From NCBI GenBank assembly GCA_030533445.1, contig CM060070.1:28174001-28238000 (forward strand): DNA of 64,000 nt, written 5' to 3'. This DNA is from Cyprinodon diabolis (Eukaryota > Chordata > Actinopteri > Cyprinodontiformes > Cyprinodontidae). The notes below the pieces were generated by a model. That model saw only the letters and a list, made by a program, of their open reading frames with translations, had not been told where the DNA came from and did no database searches. The translations under genes were made by a program, and so were the position numbers. Below, one piece after another: positions 12,070 to 23,718 of this stretch (the first letter of the stretch is position 1; each line of letters opens with the position of its first letter).

Positions 12070-13309
12070 CAGTGTTGGGCACGTTACTTTGAAAAAGTAA
12101 TTAGTTATAGTTAGTAGTTACTTCTCCCAAAAAGTAACTGAGTTACTAACTGAGTTACTCCACAATAAAAGTAACTAGTTACTAGTAAAAGTAACTATTG
12201 CGTTACTTTTGCGTTTCTCGCCCCGTAACCCTCACCACCCAGCTCCCACCTTCTCACGGTGTGATTCAAAAGCCAGCTGAATAGAGCGGACGACAAAGAC
12301 AAGAACCTGCAGAGAGTTTTGCATTTATTGCAACTCAATGCAAATGACATCAGGGGGAAGGCGATGTGAAGTTTTTTTTAACAGGGCATTCAGATCTGGT
12401 AAGTATATGAAATTAATAACTGGGGATGTCTAATTCTGAAATCCTGTGTGTTTGGGTTGTTATAGATACTGCAACATCTATCTATACATCTATCTATCTA
12501 GATGTATACTCTGTGTGTGACATAAAATATGGATCTCCTTCCCTGCCACAAAGGCCATCAAATAATGTTTAAAATAAAAAATACAGTAGGTTGAAAAGGC
12601 AGAGCATCCATCCATCCATCCATCCATCCATCCATCCATCCAGATTTCTCCCTGTCATTTGATCGTTCACGCTCTCCATAGTTCTCCTGTGGCGCGAGCA
12701 CAGGGCGACTGTTGCGCGCCTTTAGCGAGCATGCGCGTTTCCTGTCGCTTGCGCGGTGACTCGTGCCGCCTGCGCTGTGCGGAGATGCAGAGGAAACCGT
12801 ATGTGATGGGGAAACGCAGCTCGACGTAACACCGGTATTTCCATGTGGAAAACGCTGTTTTGCTGCTGGATCCTCCTCACTCTCCATCTCTCTGTGTGTG
12901 CTGTACGTTAACACCCGCCAGCAGAAACACCCACCTACCCAACTGACAGACGGAATCTCACTATACATCAGCCATTCTCATCCTCCCCTCTCTCATGACA
13001 AGGCGCGCACCTCTGGATGACCTAAAAAATAATCTTTAATATCTCTTAAACAAAAGTAGCACAAACAATATTTTTTTCTGCACAAATCTGCACTAACGTT
13101 GCACTAACCATTCAGTCTATTTGCAGTTTTTTGACGTGGGTGGGGTGTCAGCTTCACGCAGCTGCGCACGAGTCCTATCATGAAAAAAGGTTCATTGTGC
13201 GACCTGAGTAACGCGCAGTAACGGGGTGTCTGCAATGGTAACTGCGTTATAGTTACAGTCAAAGTAATTAGTTAGATTACTCGTTTCAACGCCGTTAGTC
13301 CCATCACTG
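12070..13309 (+). mobile_element. Non-autonomous hAT-type element, copy A
   Basis: The 1240-bp element begins CAGTGTTGGGCACGTTACTT and ends CCGTTAGTCCCATCACTG, and is flanked by a perfect 8-bp direct repeat ATCTCTGT (12062-12069 and 13310-13317), the hallmark of hAT insertion. Subterminal DNA is rich in AGTAACT/GTTACTT motifs. It includes a CATC microsatellite (12604-12643). Compared with copy B it lacks about 40 bp before the right end and a short piece next to the CATC run. No transposase is present; a minus-strand frame starting at ATG 12887 (MESEEDPAAKQ) is shared with copy B and may be a leftover of the parent element. Confidence 0.9.
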
Positions 13310-13317
13310 ATCTCTGT

Positions 13318-15236
13318 ATTTCAATTCGACATGCTTTACTTGGCTTCCCCGACTCCGATCTCCATGAAAATGTCTGAATGTCACACTGTCACTATTAAAG
13401 CCCTGATTGCTTTTAAAACAATTTTCTTTGCAGAACTGCTTTTTATTTTTTATTTTTTTATTTTAGCATTCTCTGTTCTTTTTCTTTTTATGGTGGCCTT
13501 GCAATGGGTGTTTTGATTTGCAACCTCTGGATGTCCTCCATTTTTTCCTCCTTCCCCTAGTCTGGCTACCTTAGAGGGAATGGCTCTCTGGAGCTGAGCG
13601 AGGTCATGCCTGGGTGAGGAATATCACTTCACACCCATCTCCTTCCTTAAACACCTTTTCTTAATTCTCACTGCTTTCCGTCTCTCTGCAGCTTGTTTTT
13701 TCAACTCTTCTCCTGCTGGTCCAACTTTCTTCTCTCTTAACAGTCTTACCTTTTCTCGCTTTCCTGTTTTGTCATTTTCTTCATTTTCAATTCAAAAGTT
13801 GCCAAATTACTTCAAGAAGCAGAGAAATGTAGACATTGACAACAGGTGTTAAAAAGAGATTTCTTCAATGATAAATAAAAGCATATACACACACAGAAAA
13901 AAAATATGTTTTCTATTTAGAAAAAAATATATTTTTACTTTTATTTAACGTTGTATAACTGCAAATAAAAAAGTCAATTGATTAAAATATACACAACATT
14001 CTCCAATGACTTAGACATTTTTTGAAGTATTATCAGGTGTTCAACCTTAAAATGTAACACAGTATTTCAAACTACCTAATTGTGAATAAATTACCTTTAC
14101 TATTATGTACTTTTAGATATAGACAAAGTGTAGATGTGAGATAAGCATAGAATGTTTATGGTGACACTTGAAATAAATAATAAAATAAGATAAAAAATCA
14201 CAAAGGGTACAAAAGGAGAATTGAATATTAACCAGGGGCTGCCAAACAGACAGTATTCCAAGATAACCAGTGTGTTAAAAAATACTGAGGGAAAGTGGAA
14301 TATGAAAATGATTAGATAATCAGAGGATTATGTAGAGCTGCTGAAACAAAACGAAAATCAGGAAGCTGCAGTAGAGTAATTAACAGAGAAAGGGCTTACC
14401 CGAGACACAAATCAACTCTTAAATAAAGGGAAAAAGACTAAATGCAAAAAAGTTCTGCAAGGTGGCATCTGTTTGTAGCATATCCATAGCAACAGTTTGT
14501 AGCACTGTTGCAAGGAGCAGTTTAATTACAGTGGGGCATGGTAAATATTATTTGAAAAAAAATAACCCTTTTAGGTTTTCTTTTTTCCAAATACTGAGTT
14601 GTTGTCTTTTTTACACAGGAAACAGTTATACTTAGAATAATTACACTTGATAGGTGGTAGTTTTGACATTTAAAGGAGATACCAGTTTATGTACAATTTA
14701 CTACAACTATGAGGGGGGCTGAAAAGTTTGGAAAACATACTAATCTTGGGTACCCGGTAATTAGAAGAAGGGCTGAAATAGAATGGTAGTTGCTGTCTGT
14801 TTATCTTTATGTTTGTTTCCTTAGGGCAAAACACAAAGAGATTTGCTGAATTTCCAAAGAACATTTGTTTCATTTAAATTATATCACAGGAGATGGCTGT
14901 CTAAGAAATATTTAAGCAAGGGCATGGAAGGAGTTGTTGATAAGTGGGTAGTGCTGTATGTAGAGTATTGGGACAAGTTTCTGACTAAGCTCTGACTTAG
15001 AGAAGTTTGTGTCTAGTATGGGATTTATTTTCATGCAAAGCATCAAACAGGAGGGATGCAGGGTGTTACCAGCTACATCTGTAAAGCATTCTTTAAGTCT
15101 GCAGGCTTGTTGAGCATATCTGTAGACATAGATATTACATTTGTTTTAGCACTTCAATCAAGAAACCACAGAGCATGTTATGGAAAAAAAGTCCAGCAAA
15201 AACAATGCCTAAATGACCAACAAACACGAAGTGTTT
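13318..15236. other. Non-coding DNA, nothing recognised
   Basis: AT-rich, with a pyrimidine-rich stretch at 13520-13800. I see no gene or named repeat. Confidence 0.3.
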
Positions 15237-15261
15237 TGGCTGGGACAGACTGCCTGGGTGG

Positions 15262-16215
15262 AAATGTCAGTAGAGATTTCCTAGCTTCCTTCTCCCCAGA
15301 CGCCTCTGCTCCAGGGCCAGCTGAGAAACATTGTCCCTCCAGCATGTCATGGACAACTGCGTAGGCCTCATGCTAGTGGGACATGCCTGGAACACCCCCA
15401 AGAAGGGGTCCTCAGCTGACTCCTCTGAATATGGAGGAAAAGTACCTCTATCCTGAGCCTCTCCCGGATGACCAAGTTCCTCATCCTGTCTCTAAGGGAG
15501 TGCATGGCCACACTGAGAAAGCCCATTTCAGCCACTTGCATCCAAGATCTTTTTCTTTCGGCCATGATCCAGATTTCACAAGCATAGTTGAAGGTAGGAA
15601 CGTAGACTGACCGACATTGAGAGCTTTACTATTTGGCTCAGCTCCCTCTTCACCACAACAGACCAGTGAAGTGTCCACATTATAACAGCAGCAACACCAA
15701 TCTGTCTAGATCTTCCACTCCATCCTACCCTTACTGGTGAAGATATTTGATAATCCCCCACTCAAGACAAAAACTCTCCTCCAACTGGAAGATGAAAAGC
15801 CACCTTTTGCCAGTCAAGAACCAAGGCCTCAGACATGGTGGGGCTATCCCTGCAACTTCCACTTGGCTGAGAACTGCCCCAACGCACACTGTAGATCTTG
15901 GCAGGAGGGATCCAGCAGAGCCACGTCATCTGCAAAAACCAGGGACAAAGTCCCCAAACCAGACCCCTTCTAGCCCTTGACTGCATCTAGATATCCTGCC
16001 CATAAAGTTTATGAGTGCCCTGCACAGGGTATCATGATGGACACAGTCAAATACAGTCTTCAGGTTCACAAAACATATGTGAACTGGTTGGGCATCCTTG
16101 AGAACCCTGTAGAAGATGTAGAGTTGGTCAATTGTTCCACTGCTGAGACAAAAAAGAAACTCACACTGCTCCTCTTGAAGCTGAGGTTTCACGACAAGGA
16201 TTTTTTTTTTGACTT
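15262..16215 (-). pseudogene. Degraded LINE reverse transcriptase, probably RTE-clade
   Basis: Minus-strand frames read in order (high to low coordinates) give the second half of a fish LINE polymerase. EEQCEF, GTIDQLY and CFVNLKTVFDCVHHDTL (palm A region) come first. RISRCSQGLEGVWFGD, VLDWQKVAFHLPVGGEFL and SVVVKRELSQIVKLS follow, then AEMGFL and SLRDRMRN, and finally IQRSQLR. At least three frame changes and stops break it, and the FADD catalytic box region is damaged. The 5' half is absent, as in a truncated insertion. LINE identity is secure; the clade (Rex3/Expander-type RTE) is from memory. Confidence 0.7.
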
Positions 16216-16849
16216 TTGAAAGTTGTATTTGGTATTTTATTAGAAGTCCAGAATATTTAACCATGGATTGACTGGCATAAAGAAGAGTGGAATAGAATCT
16301 GTTTTGACTTACGACCATTTGATTTATCATGCAACGTGTTTACTAGATTAACTACATACCAGTATACTTCTACTAGTAGTTACTATAAGTTCAGCACTTT
16401 TTCCAGATATAATCTTTTTTTGGCCACTAATAATCTTTAAAACTATCAATTTAAACATTCACTTATTTCTTAATGTTAGTAGAGATATTCTCTTATTGGT
16501 GCACTGTCCCTCCACTACATCAAATCAGTTACAAAGATGCTGCTAATGTTTAGCAGTGCAGCAGTTGTGGTTAGAAATGAAAACATCCAGAGGGTTAATT
16601 GAAAGATTTGATTAATGCTGTTTCCATATGTCAGTACTGAACAAGTGTGGAAATGTGTTACATGCTTAACACAATTTTCTAAAATTCCTAATCCTAATTC
16701 TTAAAAAAAAAAAAAAAAAATGCTTGTTTTTTTGTGGTTTATTTCATTCATTGAAGAAAAAAAAATATATATAAAAAAACGTTATTGATTTCAAAGGGAA
16801 GTTAAATGTTGAGAATTGTATCTCTTGTTTTTGTTCCCATACAGGATCA
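16216..16849. other. Non-coding DNA, nothing recognised
   Basis: AT-rich, with an 18-base A run near 16705. No gene or repeat was identified. Confidence 0.3.
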
Positions 16850-17520
16850 GCCCATGCCAAACAGTTCACCAGTTTCCTGTTCTAAGCTTCTTTTTCATCT
16901 CTGATGCATCCAACAACTGCAGACTCACCTGAGTATTTCTGCAGATGGCATGACTTTGTCTTGTATGAAAGTCCACAGAGTTAAAAGAAATGGTGAGAGT
17001 ACTCTTCCCTGTGCCCCTCCTGTGCTGCTGACTACGATTAGACAGCTGACCCTCCAGTCAGCACACTTTGGTCTGTTTGGCAGGTAGACCAGGCAATTGT
17101 TGGTACCTTCACCTGAGTCTTCTGGAGTTTCTGACAAAGCAAATCTGGTTGAAATATACTGAAAGCACTAGAGAAATCAACACGATCTTCACAAGTCCTT
17201 GTCTAAATGTCAGTGGGTTTGTTAAAGCAGGTGTATGGTGGCATCAACTCCAACTCCAAGCTGATAAGCAAACTGCAGGGGGTTATGATAGCTGCTAGTT
17301 TGCTTGCTGAAGTGAACAAACAGAAGTATCTCCAGTAAATTCATAATGTGGGATGTCAGGGTAACAGGTCTGTCACTGAGGTCTGTTGGCTGAGTCTTCT
17401 TTGTCACTGGAACAAGGTAGGAGGTCTTCCACATCACTGGAACTGTCTCCTGGGTCAGACTAAGATACAATTCAGTCTCTGGAGTTGAATAATCACTTAA
17501 CTTCTAGAGAACAGCAGGTG
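16850..17520 (-). pseudogene. Rex1/Babar-like LINE, reverse transcriptase part, inverted
   Basis: On the minus strand the frames read SLTQETVPVMWKTSYLVPV (17460 downward), PVTLTSHIMNLLEILL, YHNPLQFAYQLGVGVDATI, then LPNRPKCADWRVS and VVSSTGGAQGRVLSPFLLTL, and stop near the FSDD region at about 16870. This is the fingers/palm part of a CR1-group Rex1/Babar polymerase, broken by stops and frameshifts. The following part of the same protein lies next door on the other strand (17690-18020), which suggests a 5' inversion in one insertion. Confidence 0.75.
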
Positions 17521-17689
17521 GAAGGTGGAGGCAACAACATTGTATCCTGGTTTGGCTGAGGGAAAAGGCCTAGAAGCAGGATTGTCCATGGCAGAGATGA
17601 AAGGTGAAACATTTCAGGTGTGAGAGGGAGACTGTAGGTCAAAGCAAGGTGGACAGGAGAGCAGAATGCATGTTGCTGAACTGAACTAA

Positions 17690-18020
17690 AATAAGAATGT
17701 GTTAAACTCTTTGGTTGTGTCCAGGCTTCCCCTCTTTCTTATTCTTCTTTTGCTTTGCATTTTTTCAGTACAAGACAAACATCTGTCATTTGCAGAAATA
17801 AGACTACCATCTTTGGGTGCATCAGTGATGGATGAGAAGGTGAGCACAGAGAACTGCTTAGTGATGTGGAATCAATTATTTGATTTTTAATGTGAACAAA
17901 GCAAGGGAGATAATTGTCTGTTTAAGAAGAATCAGGAACATGTAGAAGAAGTGGTGGTTATGGAGGAATATAAATACCTTGGTGTTCACCATAAGTGGTT
18001 CTAGACGGAGGCCAGTGAAA
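17690..18020 (+). pseudogene. Rex1/Babar-like LINE, central polymerase part
   Basis: Plus-strand frames read NCLVMWNQLFDF, then, after a shift, LNVNKAREIIVCLRR and EEYKYLGVH. This is the stretch that directly follows the FSDD box in Rex1/L2-like reverse transcriptases. A stop at 17888-17890 and a frame change break it. Confidence 0.65.
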
Positions 18021-18639
18021 TACAAGGAAGTCAAATTTTCTTGAATTAAGTGTATTTTCCCTTGATGTTAACAGGTGAGTACAAAAATGTTTGAATATAA
18101 TAAGATTATTTAGTTCAAAATAAGAAAAAAAAACGTAATTATGTTTTTACAGGAGCATCATTTAGTCATATGATTATAAGGGCAAAAAAACACTTTTTTG
18201 CAGATCGTCTTACCTCCTCAAATTAAGGGCAGTTGTTAAGATCAGGTTTTGCAGGTTTTTTATGATGGCATGTGCTGACAAAAGAGACTAAATCATCTTT
18301 TGGACGAATTTAATACAAATATCTTAACAATTTACTTTAACATTTTTATAGAACATAGTCAGCTTTAAACTTTTGTTTTATTAAGATACGATCACAGTTT
18401 TCAACTGTTAGGTCATAGGCTTGCAAGTCTGGCTTTGTAGCTCAATTAAAATACAATTTGTTGCACTCTAGTCCTGTTTTTTTTGTTTGTGTTTTTGCTA
18501 TTCTTTTGTTCTGTGCACCCATGAGAAAAAATAAACAAAAAACTGCAATTGCAATTAGAAAATATTCAATCTATTTATAGAGGTAACGTTATCATATTCT
18601 TCAAAAATATTTCTATCTAAGAAAAACCAGTTGATTGCG
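18021..18639. other. Non-coding DNA between LINE pieces
   Basis: AT-rich sequence with no recognised feature. It may be part of the DNA separating two parts of one LINE insertion. Confidence 0.25.
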
Positions 18640-19204
18640 AGGACTTGTTGACTCTCTGTAATTGCTCACACTGAGCATGCATGTAGCGACAGTTGAGAGG
18701 AAAACTCTCTTTTAACAGGAAGAAACCTCCAGCAAAATCAGGTTCAGTGTGAGCGGCCATCTACTAAGGGTGACTGGGGTTCAAGGAGACAGAAGCAGAT
18801 AAAGACATAAACGAAAAAGCGCTTTGAAGCTCGGATCCCAGCAGAAGACTTCAATCCTGTGAACAACATGCACTTGGATGAGTAACCTAGGAAAGGATTA
18901 GAATAGTCTTCCTCCGGGGCCCGGACACTGGTGGTGGAATAAGCCAGAGGATGAGTGGGACTGAGAATGAGGGAGGAGATGAGGTGGAGGTTGGGGAAAA
19001 TTCACTTGCATGTGGGATATAGAAGTTGGGCCAGAAGCTAACTGAAAGCGATCTTGTAAGATGATTGGCTTTAGAGAAGGTGTGTCCCCCTGAGTTGAGT
19101 GGTAGGGAGCTAAATGTGGGACATCACAGGTGGTTCAGATGAAGTTGAAAAGAGTTTTTCTGATTGAATTTGTGCTTAAGCTTCATTTCTGTGACAAGGG
19201 ACAG
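18640..19204. repeat. Dispersed teleost repeat, type unresolved
   Basis: It contains strings I know from many fish loci: GAGCATGCATGTAGCGACAG, GGAAGAAACCTCCAGCA and CAGTGTGAGCGGCCATCT, then a GGATCCCAGCAGAAGACTT segment and a GTGTCCCCCTGAGTTGA segment. No terminal repeats or coding frame are seen. It sits between two plus-strand pieces of the Rex1-like LINE and could be nested in it. Confidence 0.4.
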
Positions 19205-19560
19205 AGCAGGCTAAATATTTTTATGGAAGTTTTGTCCTTCATTGTGTGCAGCAAGATGCTGCATGTCTTCTATACAGTAAGTCTGATGTGGCGAAAGTGA
19301 TCTATTTTGCTCTCTAACAGCACCAGGGCAAATGACTTAAAATACAAGTCTGTCTCTTTTCTTGAAACTCCTCTGTAACCTCTGGAGGACATTAAAAAAT
19401 GTTGTACTCCAGTAAACATCCTCTTTAGATTGCTAAACAACAACAGTGTGTTTTCAAGTTTTTCTGGATCCGCTGTAAGACAGACCGCCACAGAATATCC
19501 TTCCTGGCAACAGCTATTAGCATATACGACAACTCCATGGAAAAAAACCATTAAAATCAA
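19205..19560 (+). pseudogene. Rex1/Babar-like LINE, C-terminal end
   Basis: Plus-strand frames give VLSFIVCSKMLHVFYTV, STRANDLKYKSVSFL, LLNNNSVFS and finally RCKTDRHRISFLATAISIYD followed by NSMEK. This is the C-terminus of a Rex1-like polymerase, whose intact relatives end near FLPAAISIYN. Frameshifts and stops are present. An A-rich tail follows. It is probably the 3' end of the insertion begun at 16850. Confidence 0.65.
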
Positions 19561-21605
19561 TAAATAATTTTTGAGTTTAACTAAACTAAAATTATAACTA
19601 AAAAACATGCAACAATTCATATGGTTATGCATGAAAACTAATATACAAAAATATAAAGTACATTTTCAAAAACTGTATGTTAACCAGATAATATAACATA
19701 ACAACAAGAAAAACAGAAAAAAACTTAAAAGATTTATATTAAATTTAGGGTATTTTTTTCATTATTAATTTAAATACATTATTGTTTTGGTACATAGAAG
19801 TTTTGAATCACATGAAACAGTAGGGATCCTAATCAAAAACATTTTGTTCCCTAAATATTTATAAGAAAAATGTTTAGTGTTATTAAAAATATCCATCATA
19901 AAAAAAAAAAAGACAAATTAAAGCAGGTGAATGAAAAACTATTTGGGAACTTTAAAATAAAATAAAAATAACAATAAAAAAGTATGAGGTATGTCTTTAA
20001 TTGCCTCATACATTTATGCACATTATTCATATCAACTCAACAACATCTTGGGAGAGTTAACAGTTTAACAAATTTTATGAAATATTGCTTATATAAAGAT
20101 TGAGCGGTTCAGGAGCTATGTGCACACAGATGCACAAATATACAAGAATCACATAAAAAAAAACCAAACAAGATGAGCAAAAAATCCAAAAGGGGGATAC
20201 AGGGTTGTGTGTGTTCTTCAGGGGGCAACTTAAGGGATTGTCTTCCCCCTTGGCCCCTCCCTGGCCCCAGTCAGAAACTTCGAGGGGTCCCTGGGTTCCT
20301 GAGGAAAAACATCTCGGCCCCCATCACCCCTGAACCCGGTGCTGGGCTGTTTACCTTGGCCTGGCTGCCTGACAGCTTTACTGATGTTACATACAGGCAC
20401 ACAGGGACCCTGAGTCAGAGAGGGAGCAGGAGCTAAAGGAGAGAACAGGAGGAAGGAGGAGGAGAACAGGACAGATAAGAAATAGAGGTGTAAGAAGGAT
20501 GGATGTCGAGTGTTGTGGACAGTGGGTGTAGGATAAGAAGGGGAAGGAAGTAGCATTGGCATAGGATGATGTGGACAGGAAAATAGGAAAGGGAGCAAGA
20601 GCAGGGAGGGTGCAAGTGTTGGCTTACTCTGATCTTAATCACCAACATCAGATCCATTTGGGGAGATCTCCAGAGAAGAGAGCCGTTCAGAGGGCAGCCG
20701 AGTGCACACTGAGTACACAGGCGGGAAGAAATATCGTCTGCAAAAAGTGCTCTCTAAAAACACAGGCATTAATTTTCATCTCCCCTCTAAGTCAATCACT
20801 GTGCATATAAGGCAATATTTTGTTTTGAGGGGGTTTGCGCAAAGAAGTATGTGAGATTTAAAAAGCAAATGTGGAATGGAGACACAATATTTTGACAGGA
20901 GGTAACATTACTCATTACACTTTGCTTCAGAAAGCTATAGGCATTTTCCATACAGTTCATGAGTAGGGAAGCAAAGTGCCACTGGCCTTCATTCTGCACA
21001 TGAGGACCCAAGAATTTAATATATTTCTAATAAGTAGACATGACCAAATGCTCTTAATTCAAATTAATTCACTCTGGAAAAAACACATTTTAAGTCAAAC
21101 ACAAAAGGAGACATTTCTTTGAAATTTGGCATAAAGGACCCATTTTAAACAGCTTAGAGGCAGAAAATGACAGAATAGAACTTTGTTTGGATGTCGATTC
21201 CAGTTTACTCCGTGTCTTCCACTAACAAAAACTTCCTCTCATGTCTGGCAATTTGTCTATTTGTAGGTGTCTATTTGTCAATTTTTGAGCTGTAGCAAGC
21301 AGGGTTGGGCTTGACTGCAGGGGTTTCTATGTTAGGGTGGGAGGCCTGTGTTTTGTAGCCCAGAGCTTTAAGTCTTGTTTGTCTGTTCTGAGCAGCTGGA
21401 CAAGCTGTAATAATACAAACAGCCCTTTGAACAGGCTGCTGTGTTGTGCTGACCTGGCTTTGGTTACAACCCACCCACTTTTTCTCTCACAAACAGACAC
21501 ACATGCACTCATGACTTGCAACCAACTAGGGACATGAATTCATGTCACAAACATATGGTTACTTAATAACCAAAGCTGGTGTGTAATTATAGAAGACGCA
21601 TAGCG
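19561..21605. other. Non-coding DNA with a GC-richer block
   Basis: 19561-20165 is A-rich and featureless. About 20180-20430 is GC-richer and unique, with CCTGACAGCTTTACTGATGT. It is followed by purine-rich DNA to 20640. Nothing identifiable lies beyond it. Confidence 0.3.
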
Positions 21606-22015
21606 CCTTGGAAAAGTATTAACACACTTTCACTTTTCTTCTTTGTAAATAAACTCATTCAGATTGGACGAAGATCACCAGCATGTGAGCATCAGACACT
21701 CGCAACGTAACTACACATACATTCAGATTTTGACTGGTTTTGACATGCTTTGATCTAAACCATCCCATTGGAGCACTGGCTGTATAGTTGGGGTCATTGA
21801 GTTGTGTCACAACCTTTCAGAAGGTTAACCTGTACCCCCCTCTCAAATCTTTTTGCAGCCTCCAGGACGAGTATTAATTCCACGACCATTTATCAACTAT
21901 AAACCTTTTTCTTTACTGATTCAAAATATCCCAACAGCATAATGCTACCATCTTTAATTTCAACTAAGATGTTGTGGTCTTCAGGGACAGGTGGAGCTCC
22001 AACTGAATAGCTTTT
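21606..22015 (-). pseudogene. Tc1-like transposon relic, 3' part of transposase
   Basis: It begins with the terminal-repeat-like GCGCCTTGGAAAAGTATTAA. The plus-strand landmarks TGACATGCTTTGATCTAAAC, CTGGCTGTATAGTTGGGGTC and CCAACAGCATAATGCTACCA are the reverse complement of the second half of a Tc1 transposase. Heavily mutated and short, with no second terminus. Confidence 0.65.
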
Positions 22016-22048
22016 CTGTTTTTTTTTTGTTTTTTGTTTTTTTACACA

Positions 22049-22439
22049 AAATTAAAGGTATAGTGGATGGGTTTCAAATTTTTTTTTTAAAAGACCTTCC
22101 CTCTCCATTTGAAAAAAAATATAAATAAATCCACATGCACAACCCTGTTCCCGCTCCCAAGAGGAAACGTCTATTGTATGTGTGCGAGAGCATGCACAGG
22201 CCCATTTCTCCTCGTGCACTCTCTGGTTAAAAGTTGCTTTTTGCATCGCTGATACAAGCTTACTTTCCAAATGTAGATATGCAAAATTTTCCACTATGTC
22301 ACTCACCACCGGTAAGTGAAAACGCGGATAAGCACGTAGGAAGGCCTTATACATATCAACAGAATGATTGACAATTAGGAGGACCACTTGTTTGATGATC
22401 CACCCAGAAAAAGAACATCCTCCACTATACCTTTAATTT
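22049..22439. mobile_element. MITE with perfect 19-bp inverted repeats
   Basis: AAATTAAAGGTATAGTGGA (22049-22067) is repeated exactly in inverted form at 22421-22439. The 391-bp unit has a minus-strand open frame of 111 codons with no known domain. TTA/TAA sits at both edges, suggesting a PIF/Harbinger-type target site, but this is not certain. It lies just after a T-rich run. Confidence 0.75.
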
Positions 22440-23649
22440 AACAGTGCGCTAAGAGATGTTAACAGGTATATTGTTTTGTTTTGTTCCCTGACCCACATTA
22501 AACTGACATATCTACCATGTTTGTTGATTTCTGATATTCTTTTTCCCTAATGTTCTCCATGACACCTCCTTGTGTACACACAGAGGGAAAGGATTTACAG
22601 ATTTAACAGCGTGAAAGTGGCTAGAATACTGTATATATGTAGCACAAGGTTCAGGTTGTGGATTAAACAAAATGATAAAACATGTAAAGCATATTCCTGT
22701 ATTTCACAGTTTTTTGTCACCATCCATCATTCTTTGTTATTAACTATTAACAAAAATATGGAAGTGTATTGTTGAGACATAAGAACACTGTAAAATAATT
22801 AACACAGTGTGAAAACCTTAACAATGCACCACACAAGAAGTTAAAACACTTCCAAAATCTCTGGCTGATCTTTTCTTGTTGAGTGTGATTGATCATCTTC
22901 AGGCTGGCCATCACTCTGCCTAATAGCTTGTTTGTCTGTCTTCTTCTGCATGTTTGTATGTTTGTGTGGACAGGCCAGCAGTTTGCTTGTTGTTTGTTCA
23001 TGGCTGATCATTTGTCACAATAAATCATTAGGGAGGGACAAACACACACACAGAAACATTCCCTTTAGAGCTGTGCAGGCTGCTTCTCTGGTCCTCCTCA
23101 GACCCATTTAGGCTTACACAAACACTTCAACCCCTTTGCCCTATCACCCTTAGACCAGTGGAAGCAGCAGATCCCTCAGAGAGAGTGAGAAAAAGGGAAC
23201 AAGGTTGAGGTCCATCCCAGTCCACTGCATTGACGGATGACTTCCTCTGCCTTTATGCAATGGAGTTCAGAGGTTCGCTGACTGGGCCAGTGGCCTCTGT
23301 GCTCACACCAGGATATGAGAGGATGGGGAATTGGACTGGAGGTTGCCCCGGTCAACACTCTGGGGAGCTACATCCCAACTGGTACAGGTTAGAAGGAGAC
23401 AGTTGCAGAAGTTCTCTGTGCAGCAGTCCAGCAATAACACAAGCTGAATAGTGAGCATATCAGTGGTTTTGAAAGTAAAAGCCACAGTGGCATTTTTGCA
23501 TTTAATATGCAATACCAATTTAGATTATTGTAGGCATTGCACTGCATAAAAACATTATACACATTTATTATAAAAGGGGATGCATGTCTGCCAAGCAATT
23601 TAAAAGAAGAAAGGAACTGAAGTCTATTCATAAGTGAGCTATTCATAAG
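22440..23649. other. Non-coding DNA, nothing recognised
   Basis: Mixed-composition sequence. About 23160-23450 is less AT-rich and unique but shows no coding or repeat signature. Confidence 0.3.
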
Positions 23650-23682
23650 AGATATATATATATATACATATATATATATACT
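23650..23682. repeat. TA microsatellite at LINE 3' end
   Basis: (TA)n with one CA interruption directly abuts the 3' end of the minus-strand LINE, which has CTGTTTTCTCACCCCTC next to it. Confidence 0.8.
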
Positions 23683-23718
23683 GTTTTCTCACCCCTCGTG
23701 GGGTGGTATGTGTCATCC

